A stretch of 64,000 nt of DNA, from contig CASHTG010000018.1 of the NCBI GenBank assembly GCA_949357655.1, positions 930,001 through 994,000 on the forward strand, read 5' to 3'. This document shows positions 24,349 to 36,682 of the stretch, piece by piece. Under the pieces are notes generated by a model that was given only the letters and a program-made list of their open reading frames with translations, did not search any database and was not told where the DNA came from. Source of the DNA: Parascedosporium putredinis. Its lineage: Eukaryota; Ascomycota; Sordariomycetes; Microascales; Microascaceae. The translations under genes and the position numbers were made by a program. Within the stretch, counting starts at the first letter, position 1. Each line of letters starts with the position of its first letter.

Positions 24349-25906
24349 ATGAACCGCGTAACTCAGGAGACGCTCCGCCAACGAGTCTTGGGGAAGAGTC
24401 TTTTAGACTCCAGCTACGCCATCGAGAGCCCCTCCGCAATTCTCGATCTTGCCGTTCTCGAGCAAAATTGTGAGCGCATGCTTAGTGCTGTTGGTGCCCT
24501 TGGTTTAGAATGGAGAGCCCATGTTAAAACGCATAAAGTGAGAGCAAAGCCAAAAGATATGTCAAGGAGCTTGCTTTGAGCTAACCGCGCACAATGAGAG
24601 ACAACGGAGCTTACACGCCTCCAAGTCGGCAACGATGCAGCTTCGCCAGTCAACCTGGTCGTTTCCACCATAATTGAAGCTGAAAATCTCGTTCCTCTTT
24701 TAAAAGAGTACCAAGCCGCAGGCAGGGCCGTCAGTGTAGGCAGAAGCCTTTTTTTTTTTTGCCAGGCTTCGCACGCTAATAAAGGCATTCGCGCTCCAGA
24801 TTCTATATGGGTTTCCTCTTCCACCAGCTGGAGTGGGCCGGCTCGCCACTATCTCCCGAGAACTCGGAGCCGGGTCGCTCTCTGTCATGATCGATCACCC
24901 AGATCAACTCGAATACGCCAGGGCACTCAAGGAAGCAGCGGGACATCCACCCCTTGTCTTTGTGAAGGTAGACGGAGGCTACCATAGAGCCGGCGTGATA
25001 CCACAATCGCAAGAGTCACTATACCTTTTGGACCTTCTATCTCGCTCGGATAGCCAAGGAATCATCGAGTTCTACGGCTTGTATATCCACGCAGGCCATT
25101 CTTATGACTCCCGAGAGAACTGGCAGGCCCTCAAGTACCTATTGGAAGAGTTTTCAGTCTTGGGCCAGTTCGCGGATTCTCTCCGCCCAAACTCTCCGTC
25201 CAAAACACTAACGCTCTCAGTGGGAGCATCGCCAACCTCTACAAGCCTGCAGCATCCCTGCCTTACCCAGTCGGCCCAAGTGCGCGATTGCAGCCACCAA
25301 GACTCGGAAATTTGCCGGGCTCTTCTCACGCAACTGCAAGAACTCAAGAGTAAAGGATACCGCCTGGAGGCTCACGCAGGGGTATACCCCACCTTGGATC
25401 TCCAGCAGCTTGCCACGCATGCCAGGTCACCAGAACTACTGAGCTCGAACGACATTGGAATCACGATTCTCGCCGACGTGGTGTCCCTATACCCCGGCCG
25501 GGGACCAAACGGCACGACAGAGGCGCTTATCAACGTGGGCTGTCTCGGCCTCGGCCGAGAACCCTGCAAAGATATGGGCAGCGAAAAGGGGATACACTAC
25601 ACTGGCTGGGGGCTTGTGAAGCCATGGCTCGAGGCAGGTTTGGATTACCCACCGCCAACGCCGGATTTCCCCGCGATTCACGGCGGATGGCAGGTCGTCA
25701 AGGTGAGCCAGGAGCACGGTATCCTTGGCTGGAAAGGGAACAAGGCAGATGAGGTACCGCTGAAAGTCGGTCAACGAGTTAGGATATGGCCGAATCACTC
25801 CTGCATTGCAGGAGCATGCTACGACCGGTATCTGATCGTCGATAGTAGAACGGAAGAGACGAAAGATACGGTTGTGGATGTGTGGACAAGGTGGCGCGGA
25901 TGGTAA
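24349..25906 (+). CDS. DSD1: D-serine/D-threonine dehydratase (eukaryotic fold-type III, PLP and zinc)
   Basis: This enzyme dehydrates D-serine to pyruvate and ammonia, detoxifying D-amino acids in the cytosol. Exon 1 encodes an alanine-racemase-like barrel start with the PLP lysine region RAHVKTHK at about residue 60. Later blocks are FVKVDGGYHRAGV, the FYGLYIHAGHSYD strand, and the C-terminal metal-binding segment WPNHSCIAGACYD, whose His and Cys match the zinc ligands of the chicken and yeast enzymes. Introns are 24538-24600 and 24736-24799, both canonical. The spliced length is 477 codons with no frame slip, which is rare in this window. The ATG at 24349 is preferred because it is the first in frame with exon 1. 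Identification is by motif and overall order. Confidence 0.92.
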
Positions 25907-26291
25907 AGAAACGTGAACCGGCGTAGTGAACTATCCGTCGCCCATCCTATCTTCCCATATTGCACCAATTTCATTGACCAACACAAGGCATATAAGAGTA
26001 GCGGAAAGTATGGGCACAAAGTACCGAGTAACTAGATGATCTACCCCAGAAATAATTATCTTTCTGCATCTTCACTCCATCTGCGGATAACATTGTTAAT
26101 AAATTCTTCGCGCGACTTGAAGCAGTGTTTGGCGAGTTTGACTAATCACCATTCAACCCGATGACGTAAATGTGTGCTGGTATTATGTGCATGCCGTGGT
26201 GAATTCACACCTGATACTCGACTGGGCAGCTATCCAATATTACATGCAGGCTTTCCTAATTAGCACCTGTCTATCGCCTTCAGATAGCACT
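25907..26291. other. Spacer between D-serine dehydratase and fasciclin gene
   Basis: This 385-nt, rather A/T-rich spacer lies between two genes on the same strand. It should hold the 3' UTR of the first and the promoter of the second. No further feature is evident. Confidence 0.4.
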
Positions 26292-27057
26292 ATGAGATTT
26301 TTCTAGCCGTTACCCTCATCTCCATATCCTCTCCCGTGTGTTCGCTCGTCCTGGGACTGAATCTTTTCCGTTTCCTCGGCGAGACCACCCAACTGCCCCT
26401 CATGGCACCCTCCAACGACAAGACGAACCAGCCTGCGGCGGCAGGACAGGGCGAGGTGATTCTGTCTGATGTAATAGGTCGCGACAAAAGCATCAACATC
26501 TTCTCGGGATTCACCCGTGACGTTGCCTGCATCGAAACCCGTCTCGACGACTTCAAGGTCAACACTACGGTGCTGGCCCCGCTCAACTCCGCCATCGAGA
26601 AGCTCCCGCGCAAGCCATGGGAGGACCCCCGAGATTACGGTGCCTTTGGCGCGGACGCGTATGAAGGAGAGGATGGGATAGACCGGGCACAAAGAAACCT
26701 GAGGCGGTTCGTCGAGTCTCACATCGTTCCGCGCAGCCCCTGGGCCGAGAACGATAAGGTCCAAGCGGTTGGAGGAGGCAGGAACATTTGGTGGGAGTCG
26801 GAGGGAGGCAAAAAGTGGTAAGGTCGAGGAGAGCGGCTTACACGATCATAGAACCTCGGGCACCTAACTGTTTGGGTAGATCAAGCCGGACAATATTGAA
26901 GTTGTCAATGTGGCAAGCTCTGTATCCAATGGAGAAGTGGTCAGTGTTGCCCCTCTTAACCTTTGAGAAGGCTTTCCGCATCTCAGCCCAAAAAAATACC
27001 CACCAAATACTGACGAGCACATAGTGGATTATCAAGGGGGTGATCAACTATGCGTGA
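26292..27057 (+). CDS. Secreted fasciclin (FAS1) domain protein
   Basis: This is a small FAS1-domain protein; the family mediates adhesion or extracellular binding, and the fungal members are poorly characterised. The first codons encode a signal peptide (MRFFLAVTLISISSPVCSLV) once one T is restored in the T-run at 26298-26302. The domain core reads ILSDVIGRDKSINIFSGFTR, VNTTVLAPLNSAIEKLPRKP and NLRRFVESHIVP, the two conserved FAS1 regions. A second slip is the A-run at 26810-26814, just before intron 1 (26818-26879). Exon 2 is IKPDNIEVVNVASSVSNGEV. After intron 2 (26940-27024) the C-terminus is WIIKGVINYA with TGA at 27055-27057. Restored length is about 206 residues. No GPI signal or second domain is seen. 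Confidence 0.85.
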
Positions 27058-29577
27058 ATGATAACCTAGAGTACCACGATGATCTGGTCCTAAGAGTTCT
27101 TCGCAAGAAGGACTAGATGTACTCCTTTCACAGCATTTTAATTTGTATATTTAGCACCCTGTGGATCACGATGTCTATGAGTGAGATGGCCCCCTTCCTT
27201 TAATGCTTACGGCCATGACTATTTTAATTCTACTATTGATTATTCTGCACTCCACACATGTCACTGAAGGTCTAGATATTCCCTTTCTCTCTAGTGCCAC
27301 ATGCTAGGGCTGACCCCAGACCAGTCAGCCTCAGCATTACTTGTATTACAAGTCCCTTGGCTATATGCTTTGAGGTTTCTCCATCGGTAGGTACATGCTT
27401 GTGCACAAAACAGGGCCTTATGGCAGGGTTAGCTTCTGGCAGTATTGTGGCAAGTACCTCTTGAGCTTTTGCCAGAGTTCCAGCGCCGTTTACATGCGTG
27501 ATGACTGATCCATCGAATGCCCTTGACGGCGTCCTGTTCGAAGCATGTGCTTCGAAGCTGGGGTAGCATCAATTCAAAGACATTGATGAGAAGAGGCACT
27601 TTGTGAGATCGCTCGCTCTGCGACAGCACAACCCCACAATGACTGATCGAGGCTCCTGCAAAGGTCCTATTGAAACGAGATACCTGGCAACTCCTCGATA
27701 GAGCAAAGTGGCCGATGGGGAATTCGTAGCGCCCGTGCTTGCAACTTCTCGAGGGGACTCCACGTTTCGTCTCCGGGGAACCACATGCCAAACGTTGGGG
27801 TGGACCTTGTTGGTGTGGGGGAGCTACTTCGTACAAACCAAATTTCCTGGGGGAAGGCTCAATCACATGTAAAGGGCGGAGAAAAAAGCTCGCGGCTTTC
27901 CGTGCCAACCCATTGGGGAGCGCTCAAGCGCCCGCCACCTGACCTTCGCGCATTACCCTTTATCCTAGCAAGGTTTTTTTTTTTTTTGGCTGGTGAAGCA
28001 CATTTCTTATTATCAAAACAGGAAGGGCCTGAGAGGAGCACGCAATGATGGAGGGCTGGAGATTTGAGGCTCTGCCTTTCCTGTTCTGGTTGCCCTAGTG
28101 AATGCGTCGAAGAATCGGAGGGAGGACAATCCAATGGCTCCCAGCGGGGACGGGGCCGGCCTCCAACTTGGCCGTCTGGAAGCATAGGATACTGAATTGG
28201 AAATGCACAACGCTGTCAGCGGTTCATGGTTCATGTGCCCAACGGATTGTTGATGTCGAGTCTGGGAAGTGACATCACCACAAGTCCTTGAACCGAATGT
28301 CATCTGACATGGGCCGGGAACCAATCGCAAGAGAGGTAAAATCGGTTACGGATGATGGTGCTGGAGTTGTACAACTGTGGGTTCTCATTAGTGGGGGCGG
28401 AGTACCCCGTCTCATTCACATGTCAGTTGAGGAAAGAGTCGCGAAAAGCTCGTCGCAAGAAAGAGATCTAATGGATTGATGGGTGCTTGGAGGAGATTGG
28501 AGTGCAACGAAGAAGGTCTGCTTGCATGCTGCAACGTACAGGTGTTCTTATTGTGCAGCCATTTCTGTAATGCTCTCCTGGGCCAGGGGTGTGGGTTTGC
28601 CCATCGTTATAATAAGCCAACTCATTAGGATGTATTCCCACGAGTCGGTGGTAAGAGTCCGAAATGGCCCTTTGCCGACAGAGACACTAGGACGGCTCCT
28701 TGCCTAGTCGAATTGACCTCGGTACATTGCGTGGTTCGAAGGGGCATTTTGGAGCTCCGCTCGGATGAGTAGAGGTCGGGGGTACATCGCCTGAAGCTTC
28801 CCCGCACCACAGGCTTTCCATTCTCCTTAGCGGGTGGGTCCTCAGGGGGTGCGGCATCCACCAGGTTCCAGCACTGGAACTTGGGGCGTGAAAGCACCGG
28901 CTGTGCCTGATGTGCTGGGAGAGCGAGCACCGAGATCAAGCAGTCCAGCCCCCAAGCAATACCATGGAATCACGGGCGCAAGAGGGAAAAAGAAGAGGCA
29001 GGCTATCTTGACCTTGGAATCTCTGCTGTTTCTCGTCCTTGCCTTGCAAACCTGTCGTTGGCTTCGCGGCGAAGCTGAGGTGATTAATTGCGATATTAGG
29101 TAGCTGCCCAAATTGACGGATTCCCAGCTCCTCAAATCATGCCAGAATCCAGGCCAAGAACAGTCGACTCCATTCGTGTCTCGTCACCAATGAGCTCGCA
29201 GGTAAAAAAGGATGGAAATTTTAGTGGGCTCACTCCCCTGTCTCTCCCACACATTTCAATGACCTCGGCTCATTGGCGACCGACCGATCCTGACTTGAGA
29301 CCCATCTATCGATCCCCCGCGAGGGAACATCAGCCTTTTGTGGATTCCTCGGCGCAGCAACGCAAGCCCGTCGAAACTATCGTTGTAGCTCTGACCATCA
29401 TCCCTCCCCTCCCCCAAACCCCATCCTCTGTCCCATATATTACGTACCTTGCGCTCCTGCTTTCCTCTTCCAACCCTTGACGAACTCTTTTTCCTTTCCT
29501 TTCTTTTCCCCATCATCCATCCCTCCCGACATAATTGTGCCTTCACTTAGAGACACTCCTACGTCATCTACACAACC
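27058..29577. other. 2.5 kb stretch without a supported gene; OSM1 promoter at right end
   Basis: No coding region is supported; the longest frames have no motif. The right 150 bases are C/T-rich with an A/T element (catatatta, about 29437), consistent with the promoter and 5' UTR of the fumarate reductase gene. T-runs lie near 27976. Confidence 0.45.
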
Positions 29578-31805
29578 ATGGCACCCAGCGTAATTGTCGT
29601 CGGCGGAGGCCGTAAGTTCCATCCTCACTCCCTTAATCGATGCGCGCGCCATCCTGCGACTTCCGTGGCGGTGTAGCGACGCCTCTGTTGCTAGATTTTG
29701 CTCGCAACACAGGATCTTTGGAGCCAAATCAAGCTGCTAACCATGGAAAATAGTGTCTGGTCTCAGCGCTGCGCACACCATTTACCTTGCCGGTGGAAAC
29801 GTCGTTGTCCTTGACAAGCAGGGTAAGTACAGGCGCGGCCTCCCTTTCTCAACGTGGCTGTCCCTACGGAAGGCCGCCTTTTGCGTGCTGACCCGCGGTG
29901 GCTCCCTCCCGGTGGCCTGATCTCCCTCTCTAACTTGGTTTGTGGCTCATAGCTTTCTTCGGCGGTAACTCTACCAAGGCCACCTCTGGTATCAACGGTG
30001 CCCTCACCCGTACCCAGGTCGACCACGGCATCCCCGATAGTGTCAAGCAGTTCTACGATGACACCCTCAAGTCCGCGCGAGACAAGGCCAGGCCCGATCT
30101 CATCAAGGTCTTGACTTACAAGTCCGCGGCTGCCGTCGAGTGGCTCCAGGATGTCTTCAACCTCGACCTCACCCTCGTCTCCCGTCTGGGGTAAGTAAAA
30201 AGCTACATGCAACTTCTCTGTGGGATATGACAACATCTTGCTAACAGTAGTCCCTCTGCAGTGGTCACTCCCAGCCCCGTACCCACCGTGGTCACGATGC
30301 CAAGTTCCCCGGTATGGCTATCACTTATGCCCTCATGCAGCGCCTCGAGGAGCTGGCCGAGTCCGAGCCCGATCGCGTCAAGATTGTACTGAAGGCCCGC
30401 GTCACATCCCTGAACAAGTCGGGCAACTTGGTCACCGGCGTGACCTATGAGCACAACGGCGAGAGCCAAACCGTCGATGGACCCGTCATCCTCGCCACCG
30501 GTGGTTATGCCGCCGACTTTGGAGAGGACTCGCTCCTCGAGAAGCACAGGCCTGACACCATTGGTCTCGCCACCACCAACGGTAGCCACGCCACCGGCGA
30601 TGGCCAGAAGATGGTCATGGCCATTGGCGGCAACGGTATCGACATGGACAAGGTCCAGGTCCACCCCACTGGTCTTGTTGACCCCAAGGACCCCGATGCC
30701 AAGACCAAGTTCTTGGCCGCTGAGGCTCTTCGTGGCGAGGGAGGTCTCCTCCTCAACGCCGACGGCGACCGATTCTGCGATGAGCTCGGCCACCGTGACT
30801 ACGTCTCGGGCATGATGTGGAAGGAGAAGGACAAGAACAAGTTCCCCATCCGCCTCGTCCTCAACTCCAAGGCCTCCACTGTCCTCGATTTCCACACCCG
30901 TCACTACTCCGGCCGTGGCCTCATGAAGAAGATGTCCGGCAAGGAGCTCGCCAAGGAGATTGGCTGCAGCCCCGACCACCTCCAGAAGACCTTCACCACC
31001 TACAACTCCATCGCCGATGGCAAGCAAAAGGACCCCTGGAACAAGCGATTCTTCCACAACACCCCCTTCGACATCAACGACACCTTCCACGTCTCGCTCA
31101 TGGAGCCCGTTCTCCACTTCACCATGGGTGGCGTTGAGATCAACGACAAGTCCCAGGTCCTCAACCAGGAGGGCAAGCCCTTCGACGGCCTCTTCGCCTG
31201 CGGCGAGATTGCCGGTGGTGTCCACGGCGCAAACCGCCTTGGTGGCTCTTCCCTCCTCGGCTGTGTAGTCTATGGCCGTGTCGCCGGTGACTCGGCGAGC
31301 AACTACCTCTTCCAGAAGGTGCTCAGCGGTGCTTCGTCTGGCGCCGCCCAGAGGCTGGGCCAGATCTCCCTCCATATCGACCCCTCGCAGCCCGGAAAGG
31401 TCACGGTCGACTGGAGTGGATCCAGCTCCGGTGTAACCGCCATTGCCGCCCAACAGCAACAGACGCCCGCGGCGGCCCCGCCGGAGCGACCACCTCCACT
31501 GGTGGGGCCGAGAAGTCGGGTAAGAGCCCCAAAGCTTTCGAGATTCCCGCGAAGGAGTTTTCCATGGAGGAAATTGCTAAACACAACACGAAGGATGATC
31601 TTTGGGTCGTCGTCAAGGGGTAGTGCTCGACCTCACCAACTGGTTGGATGAGCATCCAGGTGGTCCTCAGGCTATCCTCAACTTCATGGGAAGAGATGCG
31701 ACCGAGGAATTTGAGATGCTTCACGATGATGAGGTCATTCCGAAGTACGCGCCGCAGCAAGTGATTGGAAGGGTGAAGGGTGTCGAACCTACTCTTGAGT
31801 TTTAA
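29578..31805 (+). CDS. OSM1: Osm1-type fumarate reductase with C-terminal cytochrome b5 domain
   Basis: This is a soluble FAD enzyme that reduces fumarate to succinate, helping reoxidise FADH2 when oxygen is low. Exon 1 and exon 2 join to the dinucleotide-binding loop VVGGGLSGLSAAH. Exon 3 gives FFGGNSTKATSGINGALTRT. Exon 4 carries the flavoprotein core: ILATGGYAADFG, VQVHPTGLVDP, LRGEGGLLLNADGDRFCDEL and GEIAGGVHGANRLGGSSLLG. The tail is a cytochrome b5 domain with both haem histidines visible (EHPGG and FEMLHDDEV). Introns are 29612-29753, 29823-29952 and 30191-30261. Two slips, at 31476-31479 (C-run) and 31617-31620 (G-run), separate the b5 domain from the core; restoring one base each gives about 628 residues. 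The b5 fusion is common in filamentous fungi. No N-terminal signal is seen, so the location is probably cytosolic. Confidence 0.94.
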
Positions 31806-34800
31806 TCCTGCTTTTTTATTCTTTTATCCTTCAATATCCCGCCACTTGTTTCCTTGGGGAACTGGGAGAACAAGGCAGGGGAGAAAAAAGCGAGAAAGGG
31901 GAATGATAATGCACGCAAGCACGCACACAATTGGTCTTTTTGCAAACATTTCACGACGATATACGCCGCCTTTTCCGACAAGAGGAAAAGGGGATGGCGA
32001 ACGGGATCGTTGCCAAGGCATAGACTCGGGACGAACGGGTAGACGAGCGATGAGGAACCATCGATTCGGAGTAGTTCGATCTTTTCATAACCTTTCTGTA
32101 TTCATAGAGATATCTGTAGCATGTGTTTTCTTTTGGACCGACAAATCCATCAAATTTTTTCCTCTTCCACTATTATCATGACTGAAAACTACCACCCCAT
32201 CATAACACGCAACAACTCGGCGGCCTTGGCTTTATCGCCTCGCGTGTTTCAAGGTTTTACCAGTTTCGTCCCGTCTCTGTAGGAACCGCCTCGACTCGAA
32301 TCTCGGTCTTATGCGCCGGGAGGGTCTCACAAGTCTGGGGGTGAAGGGGGTTGTTGGCCCCCAAAAGACGGGATTGCCGAGGTATGGGGTTCCAGGGACG
32401 CGGTAGGTGGGGGAGAGCTGAGGCACGTCAAGACAGGCCGATCGATGGTGGATTGCTGAGAGGCAAGACCCTTCATTCATTGAGGAGGGGAGGAAGGAGA
32501 CGCGGGGGATGTAGAGGCATAGTTATTACTAGAGTAAAGAGATGCTTGCGACTAAGAACAGCAAGCTGGCGCCAATGTTGCGGTCGAGAAATCGTGCCGT
32601 TTGTTCCACGTATTCCACCATCCCGTCCTCGCGACTGGAGGAGACGGGACGAAGGGGCAGGGCAACAGGAAACCTCGCATTAAGAAAACGGAAATCTCTC
32701 CCTCGCCCCCGAAATCGCATGCCGAGGCTGGTGAAGGAGGGAATCTATTTTGTGGCTACTTGTATCCTTCTTTAACGGAGATTAGGGAACGGGGAAATTG
32801 TGCATTGTGATTGCTACGGGTCGTGAGCTAGTCTCTGCCACTCTAGGCCCCCTTTGTCCCCCTCTTCCCGCCTCGTGGAATAGAAGAATTAAAAGGAAAG
32901 AAGGAAAGAAGGCCAAGTGGGACAATGAAGGTAAAAGCTCCAAGCCTGGATGAGCCCCCGGCCCTAAAAATCAAGGAAAAAGAAAAGTGTAGGAGAAAAA
33001 AGCATCGGTGCAAAAAAGGGGACCAAACGGATCATTTCACCAGCCAACATATTTCCGGACTGCCGAGGTAGCCTCACGACAATGCCAAATCACAACGGCA
33101 GACGCGCGACACCCCGTTTCTGTGCTCTGGTGTTGGCTTGTGAAGGGCGACCCGAATCGTGGCCGTTATCAGGACAAGTTTAGGAACAACGTCCACTTTT
33201 ATGTGGTGCGGAGGGAGATTCAGTCTGCCCTTGGAAACTAATGACTGCCGGAGCGGCATTCCCAGCCTCAGACCAGGAGGACCACGGGGAGAAGGCTGGC
33301 GGCTCCTAGCGTGATCAGTGGATATTGTCATGCCAACCTCTTGAGGATATTTCACTTTTTCTAGCCTTAAGGCAAGAAAACACATGCATGGATTGATGGA
33401 GTGGACTGCCATGCACGAAGAAAGCTCCTCTCTCCTCCGACAATCAGCTTGTGTGTATTGCGTGAGACCTTCCACCCCATCCTACCTCAGAATGTCACCG
33501 ACTTGACTCTCACGCGACGTGCATACCGCTCGGATGTCGGATGTCGGGAAAGCGCTTGGTCGATGATGAGACATGCCACCGCCAAGCCTCCACCATCGCC
33601 GGTACTCAGGACAAGCTGTGCTCTTATTATTCTTTTACGAGGCCCGAATCTGGCCGCAGGACTGGGAAGAATGGGCTTTGGATGTCGATGCACTTCGATC
33701 CATAATTTACATGTCGTGGATCAATGCCCGCGAGAATGGATAATCAATCACTCCGAGTTGTGGCGTCGAACGGCAACACAGTCAGAATGATCAGGCATCT
33801 CCCCTCGTGCTTCCTGTTAATAGGATGTGGAGGTATTATTCGTCGACCTGCATCCATGGTGCGTTGGGTTGCTTGGGGGCTTTTTCTTTTCTTTTCTTTT
33901 TTTCTTTCTTTCTTTTCTTCTTATTCTACAAGTAATAATCCTTCTTATCTTCTCCTTGGGGATACCATTTGCCTTCCGTGAGGGGGACAAGGCGAAAAAG
34001 ATGATATTGCTTTATCAATATTGCAACGATTGATCGTGGGCTGGTCCCAGCACACCCTGCCCCGTGCCGTGACGGGAGTGGACGGTGAGGCGAGAAACCT
34101 GTGCCGGATTTCGTACTGCTACACCTCGTACAAGTAATTTGGACCTCTCAATAAACTCATGCAGCCGGATGTTGAACGGCTGCTCGCTACCATGAATTGA
34201 ACCCAACCATGTGGGCGCAGGTGAGCAGCGGACGAGGCAGCGGTTGACCAATCCACGAAAGTCCATGGGAATGGCAAAGTTCATGACTGTCCCGTTGCCG
34301 TCCGCGGGTGATTTTTCAGGGGTCCTACAAGTACAGGTAATATTGGTCCTCGCTACCCACTCGGAACATGCGCAAGTAGGTCGGGCCTCTGTGCGGACGA
34401 TGCCCTCTTTCTTGACCGGCCTGCACTGATAAGACTTCGGGACGATGATGAGAAGAGCTGGTATGTGAAGGTGGGACAAACCCCGGTTTCGCACCATCCG
34501 AGAAGGGCTTGGCCGGTTGGTGCCCCTCCCCTCAAGCCAGAGGACTTGGAGGGGCCAACCATGATGTGTTTTTCTTTTTGCATCATACCAGCATTCCGTC
34601 TAATCGAACGCTGTCCCTCCTGTCATGTTCTCCTGTCCAGTGTCAAACCAAGAAGAGGCAAGTTGATCGGTCTTGATGCGGCGTTGTTCTTCAAACAGAA
34701 GGGGTGTATTCGGCCATACGACTACGACCCAGTCATGCTACTACCCCGGCTAGCTGGAAACAGCCTGGAGGGTGTTGTGAGGTTTTGCGACACAAGCGAC

Positions 34801-36626
34801 AAGTGCTCAATTAGGACGGGCGTTCCTCGCCGGGGCGTTTCTTAGCATCAATAAGGAAAGGCGCGTTATGAGGTCGACCTCTCAAATGGTGAAGGGATAG
34901 CAAATCGGCTAGTCCCTCTGTTTCGGTGTGTTCTCCTGCCCTGTCTTCGCGAGCGTGCAGGAGTCTGTTCACGGCCTTGCCAGTCATCGAGAAACTCCCT
35001 ACCCTCGTGCATCGTGTTTTCCCGAAGAGCGCGTCTCGTCCAGAACAGCAGAGGGGGGAGATACTATTTGAGACTAAAAGTGCAGATGGGCTAATACATA
35101 CTGTGGATGGAGACTGTGCGAACGCACCTGCCCATTCCAGAGTTCCAGAGTTGGTTAGTGTTGGGGGAACTGAGCAATTGAACAAGGGAACTTCCTGCAA
35201 AATTTCGGGGTTTCATGTGGCCTGGGGATGATGAGGATGAGGGCCGACTGAAGCATTGATAGAAATATAACCAAATGCTAGGAAGAAAAAGAGTATCTCG
35301 CACTTGTCAGTTTGATAACATGTCGTCGACGAGACTTCGTGCCGCCTTGCGCACTGAAGGTCCGGATATGCCAGCTTTAACCGAACCTCGGGGTTGCGAT
35401 GACAGTTGTCAACCAAGAGCAATTTATGGAGGTGGAGGAGGGATCGTCGCTAGAGTCGCGCTGTTTAGAAAGCGTTCCCCGCAGTTCTTTGGGTGGCGGG
35501 AGTCCAGTGCTCTCATGATTTTCGATCGGCTTCGGCTCTTGGGGAGGGGCTCTTGGAAAGAACCAATTGTTGACAACTCCTGCGCGTGTTCCTTCCTTGC
35601 AGTGGAGCAAAAATTCAACTGATGGGACTGGGGTAATGAGCGAAGCTTGGGACTTATCCTTTTTGAGGATGGCTCTGGCGCCTCATGCTTCAGAGGACAG
35701 TGTGCATCCTGAAGAATTGCGATGCCATCTACCTTGGTGTTTGAAGCCATTCTCCCCTGCACCACGATGGCTGTGAGAAAACTAGGTGGCATCAATTGAT
35801 CTACCAAGCTCATGATGTACACCGTGCCTAAATGGTAAGAATAACAAGCCAGAGAGATTGGGTGACAGTGACATGTTCAACCCAAGTATCATTACTTGTA
35901 GCCTCCCCTTCTGAAGGATCGGCCGTTCTTCTTACTTGCTCCCAATGCTTTTGAACCAAATCACCCCGATCATTGGTAGCCAGGCGGGACGACGCCAAAT
36001 CTTCGCCCAATGGTTGGGTGACTGGTGGAGGTCTGTGTGATGGATGAAAACGCAAGGAGAAAGATTCAGGCAAGCCACCAGCCAACCCAGCAACAAAACT
36101 TGAAAGTTTGCTGCAACCGGGATCCTAGCGGGCGTGGTCTCTAGGCGGTTGGGCGGTCACCGAATCAATCATGATGCAGTAGCGGACAAGGGGTGAGGAG
36201 GAGAGTCAAAAAGCATGATGCGGCGACATCCATCCGAGGCCACTTGCTGGCCTCTGCCCGGCAAAGGGGCTTGGGGCTGGACAATATCCGTCTCCGGTCA
36301 AGGCTCTTCGCCTGCGGGTTGGGGATGCACCGTGGACCCTGTGCCCTGTGATGTTGTTGGGAGGATGAACGAAAAGTCATTCTCAAAGTGAGGTACAATG
36401 TCTAAATTGGTTTCTTCAGATAGGCTGGAAAGAACCAATTGTTTGATACCGCCTAGAAAGGATTCCTCGATTTCCAATAAATTGAATTGGATCGATCCCG
36501 ACACTGTCGAAAGAAGAAATGGGTTGCATCGTGGAAGTTTGGAGATGGGCAAGATGGGATCAGACTGACAAGACGACGAGACTGGAGAGCCACTCACTGT
36601 TCACAAGTCTCAAATCTCTGATTAAG

Positions 36627-36682
<56 letters not shown>

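Noticed and set aside
30203..31459. 418-residue minus-strand open frame, rich in Gly, Val and Leu
   Set aside because: It is the exact antisense of the fumarate reductase exon 4. C/G-ending codons keep the opposite frame open. No motif is present.
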